The notes beneath the pieces were generated by a model. It was not told where the DNA came from and did no database searches. It saw only the letters and a list, made by a program, of their open reading frames with translations. A DNA stretch of 64,000 nt. Origin: Serratia quinivorans. Its GTDB lineage: Bacteria > Pseudomonadota > Gammaproteobacteria > Enterobacterales > Enterobacteriaceae. The stretch is taken from NCBI GenBank assembly GCA_900457075.1, contig UGYN01000002.1, positions 4,092,001-4,156,000 of the forward strand. The letters are read 5' to 3'. Shown here one piece after another: positions 19,953 through 30,041 of this stretch. Position numbers and translations under genes: made by a program. How positions within the stretch are numbered: position 1 is the first letter of the stretch; each line of letters opens with the position of its first letter.

Positions 19953-22826
19953 TTGAAATATTTAGCTTCTTTTCGCACCACGTTAAAGATATCCCGCTAT
20001 TTGTTCCGGGTGCTGGCGATCATGTTGTGGTCGTTGGGGGCGTTGCTCACCACCTTCTATATCCTGAATATCCTGCATCAGAAAGAGTCTGATATTCGGC
20101 AGGACTACAATCTGAACTTCGATCAGGCTCAGGGCTATATCCGCCATTCGGCCGATATCATGCGTGATATCAAATACATGGCGGAAAACCGTCTCAACGG
20201 TTCAGTCAGTAGCATGGACATGTTTAGCGGCATCTTTCCCGGCAAAAACAGTCCGCTGGAGTTTGTACCGCTGTACCCAGAGTCCAGTTGTTCACTTAAC
20301 ACCACCTACCGCAGCTCACTCAATTCTCTGAGTGGGTTGATCCAGTATTGGAAAGAGAACTTCGTTGCGGCCTACGATCTCAACCGGGTGTTTTTCATCG
20401 ACGGCGATACGCTGTGCATGGCGGAGTTTGGCGGCAGCGGCAGCGGCGTAGCTAATCGAGCCGACGCGCTGAAAACTCTGCATGAGCGTATCCTTAAATA
20501 CCGTAATGCCAAGAATCAGGACAAAGACAATAATCTGTACTGGATCAGCCCAAGCCAGCAACGGCCGGATGTCGGTTATCTGTATGTACTGACGCCAATT
20601 TATATTGGTAACAAGCTGGAGGCGTTGCTGGGTATTGAGCAAACCATTCGCCTGGAGGACTTTGTTTCCGCTGGCAGCTTGCCGACCGGCGTAACCCTGT
20701 TGGATGAGAATAACCAACCGATACTGCGGCTGGCCGATGATGGGCGAGATGCGAACGCTCCCAGCAGCTATCCGGACGAGCCGGCTTACTTCGGCTATGT
20801 AGATAATTACCGCGACCTGATCATGAAAAAAGCGCTGCCGCCGTCATCGCTCAGTATTGTTTATTCTGTACCGGTGAAGACGGTGGTTGAACGCTTCAGG
20901 ATGCTAATCCTCAATGCGGTGCTGTTGAATATGTTGTCTGCCATTGTGTTGTTCAGCCTGGCCTGGCTGTTTGAGCGCAAAATGTTCCTGCCGGCAGAAG
21001 ACAACGCCTTCCGGCTGGAGGAGCATGAACAGTTCAACCGCAAGATTGTCGCCTCGGCACCGGTGGGTATTTGTATTTTGCGTATCAGTGACGGCACCAA
21101 CATTCTGAGTAATGAATTGGCGCATAACTACATCAACCTGCTGACCCACGAAGACCGTGACCGCATTACGCGCATCATCTGCGAACAGCAGGTGAACTTT
21201 GTGGATGTGATGACCAGTAATAACAACAACCTGCAAATCAGCTTTGTTCATTCCCGTTACCGTAACGAGGATGTGGCGATCTGTGTGCTGGTGGACGTCA
21301 GCGCCCGCGTGAAAATGGAAGAGTCGCTGCAGGAGATGGCGGCGGCGGCAGAGCAGGCCAGCCAATCCAAGTCGATGTTCCTGGCGACCGTCAGTCACGA
21401 ATTACGTACGCCGCTGTACGGCATCATCGGTAACCTCGATTTGTTGCAAACCAAGGCGTTACCGCAGGGTGTTGACCGACTGGTCAATGCGATGAACAAC
21501 TCGTCCGGGCTATTGCTGAAGATCATCAGCGACATACTGGATTTCTCCAAAATCGAATCCGAGCAACTGAAGATTGAACCGCGCGAGTTCTCCTGCCTGG
21601 AGGTGATCACCCACATCGCCGGCAACTATTTGCCGCTGGTGGTGAAGAAGCGGTTGGGGTTGTACTGCTTTATCGAACAGAACGTCCCGGAGCGCATTTC
21701 CGGCGATCCGGTACGGTTGCAGCAGGTGCTGTCCAACTTGTTGAACAACGCGATTAAGTTTACCGATACCGGCTGCATCATTCTGCAGGTGTGTACGCGC
21801 GGCAGCTATTTGGAGTTTAGCGTTCGTGATACCGGGGTCGGCATCCCGGAGAAAGAAATTACCCGCCTGTTTGATCCGTTCTTCCAGGTGGGTAGCGGCG
21901 TGCAACGCCATTTCCAGGGCACCGGGCTGGGGTTGGCGATATGCGAAAAACTGATCAACATGATGGATGGCGACATTGCCGTTGAGTCTGAGCCGGGATT
22001 AGGCAGCCTGTTCACCATCCGCATTCCGCTGTTTAACGCTCAGTTCCCGATCCCACAGCCCAGTGATACCTGGCAAGGTAAAACTCTGTGGCTGGCTATC
22101 CGCAACCAGCGGTTGGAAAGTTATCTGATGGAGATTCTTGGCGGCTATGGCGCGACGGTACTGCGTCATCAGGGGCAAGATACTGCGGCAGGGGATGTGA
22201 TGCTCAGCGATCACCCGCTGATGATCAATACACCGCTGCTGGCGCAGATCCAGTTCTCTATTGAGCATATCGGCCCGTCGCAGGAAACCCGGCCGGGCTA
22301 TTGGATGCACAGCACTTCGACGCCGCGTGAAACCCTGGCGCTGCTCAACCGCTTGTTTGGTACCCGTGATGAAAGCGGCAATACTTTGATGCAATTGCCG
22401 TTGCCGGCCAAGGCCAACAGGGTAGACAACGGGGATATTCATTTGCTGGTGGTGGATGACCACCCGATTAACCGCCGGTTGCTGTCCGACCAGCTTGGCT
22501 CACTGGGTTATCAGGTAGTGACTGCCAATGATGGGGTTGATGCGCTCGACGTGTTGAATCGCAATACTGTCGACATCGTGCTGACCGACGTCAACATGCC
22601 TAATATGGATGGCTACCGTTTGACCCAGCGCCTGCGCCAGTTGCACTTTACCGCTCCGGTAATCGGCGTGACGGCGAATGCCCTGGCGGAAGAAAAACAG
22701 CGCTGTATTGAGGCCGGGATGGATAACTGCCTGTCTAAGCCGGTGACCCTGGAAACGCTGGAACAGACATTAGGGTATTACAGCCAACAGGTTCGCCGCA
22801 TGCGCGCTGAGTCTGAAGATGCCTGA
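19953..22826 (+). CDS. rcsC: hybrid sensor kinase RcsC
   Basis: Inner-membrane hybrid histidine kinase of the Rcs envelope-stress phosphorelay; passes phosphate to RcsD then RcsB. The frame begins at TTG 19953, which gives MKYLASFRTTLK, identical to the E. coli N-terminus, so the TTG start is well supported. Order: first membrane helix (residues 20-42), periplasmic domain, second helix (about 312-335), PAS-like linker, HisKA box VSHELRTPLYG with His482, ATPase domain with DTGVGIPE and GTGLGLAI, and receiver domain with VLTDVNMPNMDGY (Asp879). 957 residues. It converges on rcsB. Confidence 0.96.
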   Translation: MKYLASFRTTLKISRYLFRVLAIMLWSLGALLTTFYILNILHQKESDIRQDYNLNFDQAQGYIRHSADIMRDIKYMAENRLNGSVSSMDMFSGIFPGKNSPLEFVPLYPESSCSLNTTYRSSLNSLSGLIQYWKENFVAAYDLNRVFFIDGDTLCMAEFGGSGSGVANRADALKTLHERILKYRNAKNQDKDNNLYWISPSQQRPDVGYLYVLTPIYIGNKLEALLGIEQTIRLEDFVSAGSLPTGVTLLDENNQPILRLADDGRDANAPSSYPDEPAYFGYVDNYRDLIMKKALPPSSLSIVYSVPVKTVVERFRMLILNAVLLNMLSAIVLFSLAWLFERKMFLPAEDNAFRLEEHEQFNRKIVASAPVGICILRISDGTNILSNELAHNYINLLTHEDRDRITRIICEQQVNFVDVMTSNNNNLQISFVHSRYRNEDVAICVLVDVSARVKMEESLQEMAAAAEQASQSKSMFLATVSHELRTPLYGIIGNLDLLQTKALPQGVDRLVNAMNNSSGLLLKIISDILDFSKIESEQLKIEPREFSCLEVITHIAGNYLPLVVKKRLGLYCFIEQNVPERISGDPVRLQQVLSNLLNNAIKFTDTGCIILQVCTRGSYLEFSVRDTGVGIPEKEITRLFDPFFQVGSGVQRHFQGTGLGLAICEKLINMMDGDIAVESEPGLGSLFTIRIPLFNAQFPIPQPSDTWQGKTLWLAIRNQRLESYLMEILGGYGATVLRHQGQDTAAGDVMLSDHPLMINTPLLAQIQFSIEHIGPSQETRPGYWMHSTSTPRETLALLNRLFGTRDESGNTLMQLPLPAKANRVDNGDIHLLVVDDHPINRRLLSDQLGSLGYQVVTANDGVDALDVLNRNTVDIVLTDVNMPNMDGYRLTQRLRQLHFTAPVIGVTANALAEEKQRCIEAGMDNCLSKPVTLETLEQTLGYYSQQVRRMRAESEDA

Positions 22827-22833
22827 AAGCAAA

Positions 22834-22858
22834 AGGGCGCGGCATAATGCCGCGCCCT
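22834..22858. terminator. bidirectional terminator between rcsC and rcsB
   Basis: Stem AGGGCGCGGC/GCCGCGCCCT with loop ATAAT, AAAA before and CTGTT after; serves the convergent rcsC and rcsB transcripts. Confidence 0.8.
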
Positions 22859-22877
22859 CTGTTAACTACCGGGGATT

Positions 22878-23528
22878 TTATTCTTTGTCCAGCGGTGCCA
22901 TGCTGACGGAAGAGAGGTAGTTGAGCAGCGCAATATCGTTCTCAACACCCAACTTCATCATCGCCGATTTCTTCTGGCTACTGATGGTTTTGATGCTGCG
23001 ATTGAGCTTCTTGGCGATCTCGGTCACCAGGAAACCTTCGGCGAACAGGCGCAGTACTTCGCTCTCTTTTGGTGACAGACGCTTGTCACCGTAACCACTG
23101 GCGCTGATCCTCTCCAACAGTTTGGAAACGCTTTCCGGCGTGAACTTCTTGCCTTTTTGCAATGCGGCCAGCGCTTTCGGCAGGTCGGTTGGCGCACCCT
23201 GTTTCAGTACTATGCCTTCGATATCCAGATCCAACACGGCGCTGAGAATGGCCGGGTTGTTGTTCATGGTCAGAACGATGATCGACAACTGCGGATAATG
23301 GCGTTTGATGTATTTGATCAGCGTAATGCCGTCGCCATACTTATCACCCGGCATCGAAAGGTCGGTGATCAGGACGTTTGCATCCAGTTTGGACAGATTG
23401 TTGATCAGTGCTGTTGAGTCTTCAAACTCCCCAACGACATTCACCCATTCAATTTGCTCAAGTGACTTCCGGATGCCAAACAGTACGATAGGATGGTCAT
23501 CAGCAATAATTACGTTCAGGTTATTCAT
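22878..23528 (-). CDS. rcsB: response regulator RcsB
   Basis: NarL/FixJ-type DNA-binding regulator, output of the Rcs phosphorelay controlling capsule, motility and envelope genes. The 216 residues start MNNLNVIIADDHPIVLFG; phospho-acceptor Asp56 is in LITDLSMPGDKYGDG, and the LuxR-type helix-turn-helix is at LSPKESEVLRLFAEGFLVTEIAKKLNRSIKTISSQ (positions about 150-185). The start at 23528 overlaps the rcsD stop by eight bases (ATGAATAA), so the two are translationally coupled. Confidence 0.97.
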   Translation of the reverse strand: MNNLNVIIADDHPIVLFGIRKSLEQIEWVNVVGEFEDSTALINNLSKLDANVLITDLSMPGDKYGDGITLIKYIKRHYPQLSIIVLTMNNNPAILSAVLDLDIEGIVLKQGAPTDLPKALAALQKGKKFTPESVSKLLERISASGYGDKRLSPKESEVLRLFAEGFLVTEIAKKLNRSIKTISSQKKSAMMKLGVENDIALLNYLSSVSMAPLDKE

Positions 23529-26223
23529 GTTGTTGGCTACCTTGCTGCAGCAGTCTACTGACGAAAAAATCAATCTGACTGATGTTATTCTCGATCTTGA
23601 GCGCATCACCGTCTGCGATGTGCTGTTCTAACGATTCACACAGTTGCTTGCCGGGAAGCAGATTTAACATGGCAAACACGCCTTTCAGGCGGTGTGCTGT
23701 CTGTGACAGAGCATTGAAATCACTGCTGCCCGCCTCAGTATACAGTTTTTTGACATCGTCGGGTACTGTATCAATAAATAGGCCATAGTAATCACTTGAT
23801 TTCAATTGTTTTTCATAGAGTTGGATGTCATCTGCGGTCAGTGATAATGCACTTTCCTGCTGTTCCAACGCGGCCATTTGCTGCTCAATCAGCATCAATA
23901 CGGCGTCGATCATGGCACCACTCAGGTTATAGTTTACCCGAATATACCGTTTTTCAAGCTGTTGCCATCCGGCTTCATCGCTGGTCAGCAGCAGGGTATA
24001 ATCATCAGCTCTTTGCGGGTTATCGGTCAACAATACGTCGTAGTCGCGATTAATCTGACGTTCGTCAGCAACGATGCAACTTGCGCCATAGGCATGCAGC
24101 AGGCGGGTGACAATGCTCCGTATTTCCTCAGAAGTAATGTCCAGCAAGGCGGTCACACCGTCGAGCAATTTTTCTTGCGCTTCCGCCTCTTTTTTCTCCA
24201 TCTCCATAGGCACGCGGATGGTGTAGCGGGTACCGATGTCTATCTTGCTGCGGATATCCAACTGGCCGTTAAGCTTTTTGCACAGTTGATTACACAGGAA
24301 GAAGGTGAGGCCGGAGCCATGATCAAAGCGGTCCACCAGCGTTTGGCTGAGGAACGGGTAATTCAGGTTGCTGATTTCTTCGTTGGAAATGCCCGAACCG
24401 GTGTCATTGATATGGAATACCAGGCGATCGGGGTGATCCGGTTCATGATCGACAACCAGCGAAATCTTGCCACAGGCAGTAGTGATAATGGCGTAATGCA
24501 CCAGCAGTGAGATCACCTTGCGCAGTGCGTTGGCGTCGCCGATATATTGCTGTTCAACGTCAAGATGGAAATGGTTGAACAGCGACAGGCCTTTTTGATT
24601 GATGGACGGTAAGGCTTCCTGCAGCAATTCATCTATCAGGGTCGATGGGCTGAAGGGATGACGCGAAGGCTGCCAGTCCTGGGTTTCCAACCGGGTGAGC
24701 AGGGTGATATTTTCAATCAGCCCCAACACCGTTGACGACTGCACCGCCAGTTGCTTTTGCAGCGCTTGCTGTTGTTCTTCATCCGCTTGTGTGCGCAGAC
24801 GATCGACCAAATCGTGCATTTGCCGGACCGGTTGATTCAGCTCAATGCCCAGATTATGCAACATCAGTTTGCGTGCCTGCACGTTCTTGTCGTACTCGCG
24901 CTGTGCCTGCTGCAAACGTTTATTGACCATCACTTCCTTGTCCTGATCGTTGAGCAGGAACAGGTAGGTTTCCGGCGACAGCTGGCTGCGGAAGATGCGG
25001 ATCTCATACACTTCATTGTTTACCGTCGCCTGAATTACCCCGTGATGCTGTTCGGCCATGTGGGCGATTTTCTGCAGGCTGAGGTGCGGCAGCAGGTGCT
25101 GGGCGATCTTGTTACTGGCGATTACCGTATTGCTGGCGAAATTGTACACCAGCAGGCCTGAAGGCAGGCTGGCGATGATTTCCTGATTCAGTGCGCGTTC
25201 GGCTTCCAGCTCAACCGCCATGTTTTCGCTCGGGCGGATATATTGGCGACGGATAAAGTAAATGCCCACCAATGACAGCGCCAACAGCAACAGATTGATG
25301 GCGATCAGCCAGATATTGTTTCGCAGCAGGTCAATTGCCAGGCTGATAGCCGAGACGCGGTAAACCACTTTCAGTGGCGCGTTAGGCAGCGGGGCGCTGA
25401 ACTCCACCCAACTGCCGCTCATCGAAATACCGGTGCTGGTTGTGGCATCCAACGGCAAGGTACCGTCGTCCATGCTGCTATCGTCAGGCTGCAGCATAAA
25501 GTTGGATCGCGCCATATTAATGGGGATGATGTCGTTAATCGGCAGATCGAAGGCGATCACCGTAGCCAAATGCCCCGGTTGGTTAAAAGTGGTGCGGATA
25601 GAAAACGAATAGGTGTTCTGGAAGCGCTGTTTGCGTAAGGCAGAGAAGCTTTCACGCTCATCGAGCATATTGGCCTGTTGCAGCATTTCGGCCCGGCGAT
25701 CCTCTGCCGAGGTCGTCAGATAGCTTTCCTTGAACCTCGATGCCAGCTCTTTTAACGGCTGGGTGGTGATTAGGCTCAGGCTGTTATCCTGACCGTTGAG
25801 GTAATACATGGCGTAATTTTCAGTCTTGGCCCCCCAGCGGGTATCCAGATAGTCTGAAATATTGGCGATCATCGCCAGGGTGCCTTCTTCATGACTGCCA
25901 AAAATAACCGCGTCGGTTTTTTTATGCGGTTTCTCCAGGTAGTAAACGTCCGGGCGCAGTCGGGTTTCCTGCAGGCTGGGATCGACATTCAGTGAAGGTG
26001 CATTACCGAACTTGTCGTAGATCTGATAGGTGACGTAACGGTAGTTGTCGATGCGCTTTTGCAGGCCGTTGGCGATGCTGTTCAGGGCGTATTTTTTTTC
26101 CGCCAGCCAGGCGTTGGTATAGTTGTAGCCGTACAGGCCGATAGCAATCGTCAGCAGCACGGAAAACAGCAGGAAGCAGCGAGTAATATTGCTTGAGCTG
26201 ATGGTCAGTTGTTTATTTTGCAT
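23521..26223 (-). CDS. rcsD: phosphotransferase RcsD
   Basis: Inner-membrane histidine phosphotransfer protein linking RcsC to RcsB. 900 residues: N-terminal helix (CFLLFSVLLTIAIGLYGY), periplasmic domain, second helix at about 303-325 (NIWLIAINLLLLALSLVGIYF), a degenerate kinase-like region (NDTGSGISNEEISN kept) and the C-terminal HPt domain TAHRLKGVFAMLN with phospho-acceptor His844. The kinase-like part lacks a HisKA SHE-type box, as expected. In E. coli rcsD neighbours micF/ompC directly; here an MFS gene is in between. Confidence 0.95.
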   Translation of the reverse strand: MQNKQLTISSSNITRCFLLFSVLLTIAIGLYGYNYTNAWLAEKKYALNSIANGLQKRIDNYRYVTYQIYDKFGNAPSLNVDPSLQETRLRPDVYYLEKPHKKTDAVIFGSHEEGTLAMIANISDYLDTRWGAKTENYAMYYLNGQDNSLSLITTQPLKELASRFKESYLTTSAEDRRAEMLQQANMLDERESFSALRKQRFQNTYSFSIRTTFNQPGHLATVIAFDLPINDIIPINMARSNFMLQPDDSSMDDGTLPLDATTSTGISMSGSWVEFSAPLPNAPLKVVYRVSAISLAIDLLRNNIWLIAINLLLLALSLVGIYFIRRQYIRPSENMAVELEAERALNQEIIASLPSGLLVYNFASNTVIASNKIAQHLLPHLSLQKIAHMAEQHHGVIQATVNNEVYEIRIFRSQLSPETYLFLLNDQDKEVMVNKRLQQAQREYDKNVQARKLMLHNLGIELNQPVRQMHDLVDRLRTQADEEQQQALQKQLAVQSSTVLGLIENITLLTRLETQDWQPSRHPFSPSTLIDELLQEALPSINQKGLSLFNHFHLDVEQQYIGDANALRKVISLLVHYAIITTACGKISLVVDHEPDHPDRLVFHINDTGSGISNEEISNLNYPFLSQTLVDRFDHGSGLTFFLCNQLCKKLNGQLDIRSKIDIGTRYTIRVPMEMEKKEAEAQEKLLDGVTALLDITSEEIRSIVTRLLHAYGASCIVADERQINRDYDVLLTDNPQRADDYTLLLTSDEAGWQQLEKRYIRVNYNLSGAMIDAVLMLIEQQMAALEQQESALSLTADDIQLYEKQLKSSDYYGLFIDTVPDDVKKLYTEAGSSDFNALSQTAHRLKGVFAMLNLLPGKQLCESLEQHIADGDALKIENNISQIDFFVSRLLQQGSQQHE

Positions 26224-26244
26224 AGTTGACTGCGCATTCCTGAA

Positions 26245-27399
26245 TCAACGGGTTATCGCCCGGGCGCTGGCGGTGACCACCAGGAGTAAAACTGCAACGC
26301 AGGCAAATGCCGCCGTCAGGCTGGAGAACTGAGCGATAAAGCCGATCAGGGCCGGTCCGGCGAGGATGCCGGCGTAGCCGACGGTGGTCACTGAGGCGAT
26401 GGCCAGATTGGCCGGCATATCCTGCTGGTTGCCGGCAGCACTGAACAGGATCGGTACCACGTTGGAAGCGCCGAGGCCCACCAGCATGAAACCAATCAGC
26501 GAAACCATGGCGTTGTTGAAGATAATAGCCAGACTCAGGCCAATGGCCGCACACAGGCTACCCAGTAACAACACCTTATATCTGCCCAGCGTATTCACCA
26601 CCCGATCGCCGTTTAGTCGCCCAAGGGTCATGGTGATGGAGAACAGCGCATAGCCCAATCCGGCCTGGCTGTGGTCAACGCCTCGCAGGGTGGTGAGAAA
26701 CAGGGCGCTCCAGTCGAGCATCGAGCCTTCTGCCAGGAACATAATGAAGCACAGGATGCCAATGAACATCACCCAACCGCGTGGCAGCACAAACATCGGG
26801 CCACCTTCGTCACCGCCGCTTTCACGCAGCAAATTGCGACTGGCCAGCATCAGCAATGCGGCAATGGTCAATACGGCGACCCATGTTGCCAGCAAAGGAG
26901 ACAGCCCCAGCCACAGCATCACACTAACACCGCCGGCACCGGCAATGCCGCCAACGCTGAAGAAACCGTGAAAACCGGACATCATTGCCTTGCCGCTGGC
27001 GCGCTCGACCACTACCGCCTGTATGTTCATCGCCACATCGATCATGCCGATTGCCGCACCAAACAACAGCAGGGCCAGTGCCATACCGGTGGTGGTGTCC
27101 ATCAGGACCAGCAGGGGTAAATCAATACACAGTGCCAGCCCGGCCAGCAGGATCACCGGGCGACAGCCCAACCTGCCGGTCAGGAAGCCGGTAAGCGGCA
27201 TCGCCAACATCGAACCTGCGCCAATACACAGCAGCAGCAGACCCAGGGAGCCGTCATCAATGCCGATACGCGCTTTGGCGAAAGGGACCAGGGGAGCCCA
27301 GGCAGCCATGCCGAAGCCGGCGACAAAAAAGGCCAAACGCGTTGCGATCTGTGCCGGGACGCCGGGTTTCTGCTGTTCATTACACAAGGTGGATGTCAT
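26245..27399 (-). CDS. MFS transporter of unknown substrate
   Basis: Major facilitator superfamily protein of 384 residues with about 12 hydrophobic segments. The cytoplasmic loop 2-3 motif is recognisable as LTGFLTGRLGCRPVILLAG (residues 69-87), repeated more weakly in the second half (MTLGRLNGDRVVNTLGRYK). GFHGFFSVGGIAGAG resembles the YbjJ-like group of sugar-transporter-like MFS proteins. It lies 21 bases upstream of rcsD in the same direction and may be cotranscribed, but nothing suggests a role in Rcs signalling. Substrate unknown. Confidence 0.8.
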   Translation of the reverse strand: MTSTLCNEQQKPGVPAQIATRLAFFVAGFGMAAWAPLVPFAKARIGIDDGSLGLLLLCIGAGSMLAMPLTGFLTGRLGCRPVILLAGLALCIDLPLLVLMDTTTGMALALLLFGAAIGMIDVAMNIQAVVVERASGKAMMSGFHGFFSVGGIAGAGGVSVMLWLGLSPLLATWVAVLTIAALLMLASRNLLRESGGDEGGPMFVLPRGWVMFIGILCFIMFLAEGSMLDWSALFLTTLRGVDHSQAGLGYALFSITMTLGRLNGDRVVNTLGRYKVLLLGSLCAAIGLSLAIIFNNAMVSLIGFMLVGLGASNVVPILFSAAGNQQDMPANLAIASVTTVGYAGILAGPALIGFIAQFSSLTAAFACVAVLLLVVTASARAITR

Positions 27400-27786
27400 G
27401 TGGGAATCAGGATCTATTGTGGAAATGCGGGCTGAAAGTTATGGAGTGTTTTTATCACAATCCGCGATCCGGGTCGAAAGGATTTGCGCTCGCCCGCGCT
27501 TCTGGTCACAAGGCAATGACCTGAGCAAGGGATTCTGGATATTTTTCCAGACTATCAAAATAGAAGAGACGACCAATATTGCCACACCGAACAGAATGTC
27601 GGCCCAGGCAGCAGTTACTTAAGCAATAAAATGCTTTTCTAATTAATGCGTTCGATCTGTAGACTGATATCGGTTAATAAATTAGCAATTAGTGCGAAAA
27701 TTAATTATTGAGATAATATCGTGGCGTGATTATTTTTTGGCAAAAAGTGCGCATTATGGTGAATGGTGGGGAAGCTTTCAGGCAAT
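27400..27786. other. gene-free stretch between the MFS gene and micF
   Basis: AT-rich intergenic DNA that should hold the MFS promoter near 27400-27500. Short open frames here are not protein-like. Nothing else recognised. Confidence 0.5.
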
Positions 27787-27870
27787 AAAAAACCGGCCAG
27801 AAGCCGGTCGAAGTGTACAAAAAATTATCTTACAGATAATGAAGGTAATAATGAAAATAATGATGATAGC
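27787..27870 (-). ncRNA. micF: MicF small RNA
   Basis: Antisense small RNA that, in E. coli, binds the ompF leader with Hfq and blocks porin translation under osmotic or other stress. The 5' end GCTATCATCATTATT (27870 leftwards) matches the conserved MicF 5' target-binding region GCTATCATCATTAAC. The 3' end is a clean intrinsic terminator, GACCGGCTTCTGGCCGG followed by six T. The RNA is about 84 nt and is divergent from ompC, the conserved arrangement. Confidence 0.88.
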
Positions 27871-28057
27871 GGGATTATTATAACGTCAGCGTTATGAGAA
27901 TATTTTGGCACAATGTGCTTATTGAGCGTGACTTTTGTATGGCTGTCTTTTTTTTCTTAAAGATTTGTATAACTACATGATTTTGTATCTATAAATGTAT
28001 TTTTTGTCATTGTGTGCCTTATTTTGTCTGTCTGTAATGTTTTGTGGAAGTTCGCGC

Positions 28058-28078
28058 AAATTTACATTTTGAAACCTT
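28058..28078 (+). promoter_or_regulatory. OmpR-binding site upstream of ompC/micF
   Basis: TTTACATTTTGAAACC at 28061-28076 is nearly identical to the high-affinity OmpR site C1 of E. coli ompC. It lies about 155 bases before the ompC start and would serve the divergent micF as well. Confidence 0.75.
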
Positions 28079-28231
28079 TATTAATCATGGTGAAACACTA
28101 TCGGATACTTGGTATCATTTTCTTTCTGGATTAATATAACCCTTGTTACCAGAATGGTAATGCACAGTCGTGCTAATAATGCTCAAAAGGGCAGTGGCCA
28201 TAGCTCGACATAATTAATGAGGATAATAACG

Positions 28232-29344
28232 ATGAAACTTCGAGTACTCTCCCTGATAGTACCCGCACTGCTGGTTGCAGGCACAGCAGGCGCGGCGGAA
28301 ATCTACAACAAAGACGGTAATAAACTGGATTTGTTCGGTAAAATCGATGGTCTTCACTATTTTTCCGATGATAAAGGTTCCGATGGCGACCAGTCTTATA
28401 TGCGTTTTGGCCTGCGTGGCGAAACACAAATCAGTGACCAACTGACCGGCTACGGTGAGTGGGAATATCAGGCAAACCTCAACCGTGCGGAAAACCAGGA
28501 CAACAATAACTTCACTCGTGTTGGTTTTGCAGGTTTGAAATTCAGTGATTACGGTTCATTGGATTACGGCCGTAACTACGGCGTGCTGTACGACATCGGC
28601 GCATGGACCGACGTGCTGCCAGAGTTCGGTGGCGATACCTACGGTGCGGACAACTTCATGTTCCAGCGTACCAACGGCGTGCTGACTTACCGTAACTCAG
28701 ACTTCTTTGGTCTGGTTGACGGCCTGAACTTTGCTCTGCAATACCAGGGCAAAAACGACAGCGCTACCGAATCCAACAACGGTCGTGACGTGTTGGCGCA
28801 GAACGGTGACGGTTACGGCATGTCCGCGTCTTACGATCTGGGCTACGGTATCAGCGCTGCAGCGGCGTACTTCTCTTCCGACCGTACCAACGATCAGAAC
28901 GGCAATAACAACGCCGGCATTCTGGGCCGTGGTGACAAGGCAGAGGCTTACAGCGGCGGTCTGAAATATGACGCCAACAACGTCTACCTGGCAGCGATGT
29001 ATACTCAGTCTTACAACGCAACCCGTTTCGGCAGCAGCAACAGCAGCACTTACGGTTACGCCAACAAAGCGCAAAACATGGAAATCGTTGCCCAGTACCA
29101 GTTCGATTTCGGTCTGCGTCCTTCCGTGGCTTACCTGCAGTCTAAAGGCAAAGACATCGAACGCGGTTACGGCGATCAGGATCTGATGAAGTATGTTGAT
29201 GTGGGCGCGACCTACTACTTCAACAAAAACATGTCTACCTACGTTGATTACAAAATCAACCTGATGGATGAAAATGACTTCACCAAGTCTGCCGGTATCA
29301 ACACCGACGACGTGGTTGCCGTGGGCCTGGTTTACCAGTTCTAA
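28232..29344 (+). CDS. ompC: outer membrane porin OmpC
   Basis: General trimeric porin, 16-stranded outer-membrane barrel for small hydrophilic solutes. 370 residues: 21-residue signal peptide ending AGTAGA, mature start [16 protein letters not shown], constriction-loop L3 motif PEFGGDTYG, and terminal Phe in VGLVYQF. GAGGATAAT precedes ATG 28232; an upstream in-frame ATG at 28217 would add five residues and break the signal peptide fit. Identity as OmpC rather than another porin follows from adjacent micF and the Rcs genes. Control by OmpR is indicated by the upstream site; leader and long AT-rich 5' UTR are typical. Confidence 0.95.
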   Translation: MKLRVLSLIVPALLVAGTAGAAEIYNKDGNKLDLFGKIDGLHYFSDDKGSDGDQSYMRFGLRGETQISDQLTGYGEWEYQANLNRAENQDNNNFTRVGFAGLKFSDYGSLDYGRNYGVLYDIGAWTDVLPEFGGDTYGADNFMFQRTNGVLTYRNSDFFGLVDGLNFALQYQGKNDSATESNNGRDVLAQNGDGYGMSASYDLGYGISAAAAYFSSDRTNDQNGNNNAGILGRGDKAEAYSGGLKYDANNVYLAAMYTQSYNATRFGSSNSSTYGYANKAQNMEIVAQYQFDFGLRPSVAYLQSKGKDIERGYGDQDLMKYVDVGATYYFNKNMSTYVDYKINLMDENDFTKSAGINTDDVVAVGLVYQF

Positions 29345-29366
29345 GCAACAGAGTGTGAATCTGATC

Positions 29367-29394
29367 ACGCGGCCTTCGGGCCGCGTTTTTTTTG
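29367..29394 (+). terminator. ompC terminator
   Basis: ACGCGGCC-TTCG-GGCCGCGT stem-loop followed by eight T. Confidence 0.9.
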
Positions 29395-29474
29395 CCTGCG
29401 GTTTGGCACAAATTGGCATTTTCGCGGCACGGATTGCCATCCTGATGTGTCGGAGTTTAACTAAACTTTCGCCG

Positions 29475-29605
29475 TATATACCCGTCATCTTTCAAGTTGC
29501 AGCGTTGTTACCTGCACTTGCTCACCCCAGTTACTTAACTTTTGTAAGCGCCTGGGGATGAGCAAGCTGGCCGCCTAGCTGCAACTTGAAAGCTATAGGG
29601 TATAG
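29475..29605. repeat. ERIC (IRU) element
   Basis: About 130-base imperfect palindrome. The ends TATACCCGTCATCTTTCAAG and CTGCAACTTGAAAGCTATAG are inverted relative to each other, and the core has CTCACCCCAGTTACTTA and GCGCCTGGGGATGAGC, the two classical ERIC core arms. Non-coding; transcribed copies form long hairpins. Confidence 0.85.
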
Positions 29606-29623
29606 AGAAATCCGGAGGTGAAT

Positions 29624-30041
29624 ATGGAACTCAAGATAGATCGGGTGATTGAAACGGTGCTGTACGTCAAGGATATCGAGCGGGCCGCGGTTTTTTACCA
29701 GCAGGTATTAAAACTGCCGGTGATGGTGGCCAATGAGCGTTTTCGCGCCTATGACGTGAGCCAGCAAAGCGTCTTGCTGCTGTTTATTGAAGGCGACTCG
29801 GTCAAAGGAGCACATTACCCGGAAGGCTATATCCCCCCCGCATGATGGCAGCGGACCGTTGCATATCGGGCTGGCCGTCACGAAAGAACAGCTGCCGCAT
29901 TGGGAACAGCATCTGGCGGCACATGGCATAGAGATAGAAGGGCGCATGAGCTGGGAGCACGGTGGCGAGAGTATTTATTTCCGCGATCCCGATAATCATC
30001 TGCTCGAACTGGTAACTCCGGGGATTTGGGCCAATTACTGA
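29624..30041 (+). pseudogene. glyoxalase/bleomycin-resistance fold protein, frame broken by one extra C
   Basis: Vicinal oxygen chelate (VOC) protein, probably a metal-dependent lyase, dioxygenase or resistance protein of unknown substrate. The first frame reads ETVLYVKDIERAAVFYQQVL and stops after EGYIPPA at 29845; the second frame gives HDGSGPLHIGLAV, SIYFRDPDNHLLEL and the C-terminus. The join is the C7 run at 29833-29839; with six C the protein is a continuous 138 residues including GYIPPHDGSGP. Metal ligands expected are the His in GPLHIG and Glu in LLELVTPG. Start ATG 29624 follows CGGAGG. The gene is convergent with a TetR regulator. Confidence 0.82.

Noticed and set aside
27692..27883. 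63-codon open frame overlapping micF on the plus strand
   Set aside because: It is the antisense of MicF and its terminator; amino-acid sequence is not protein-like.
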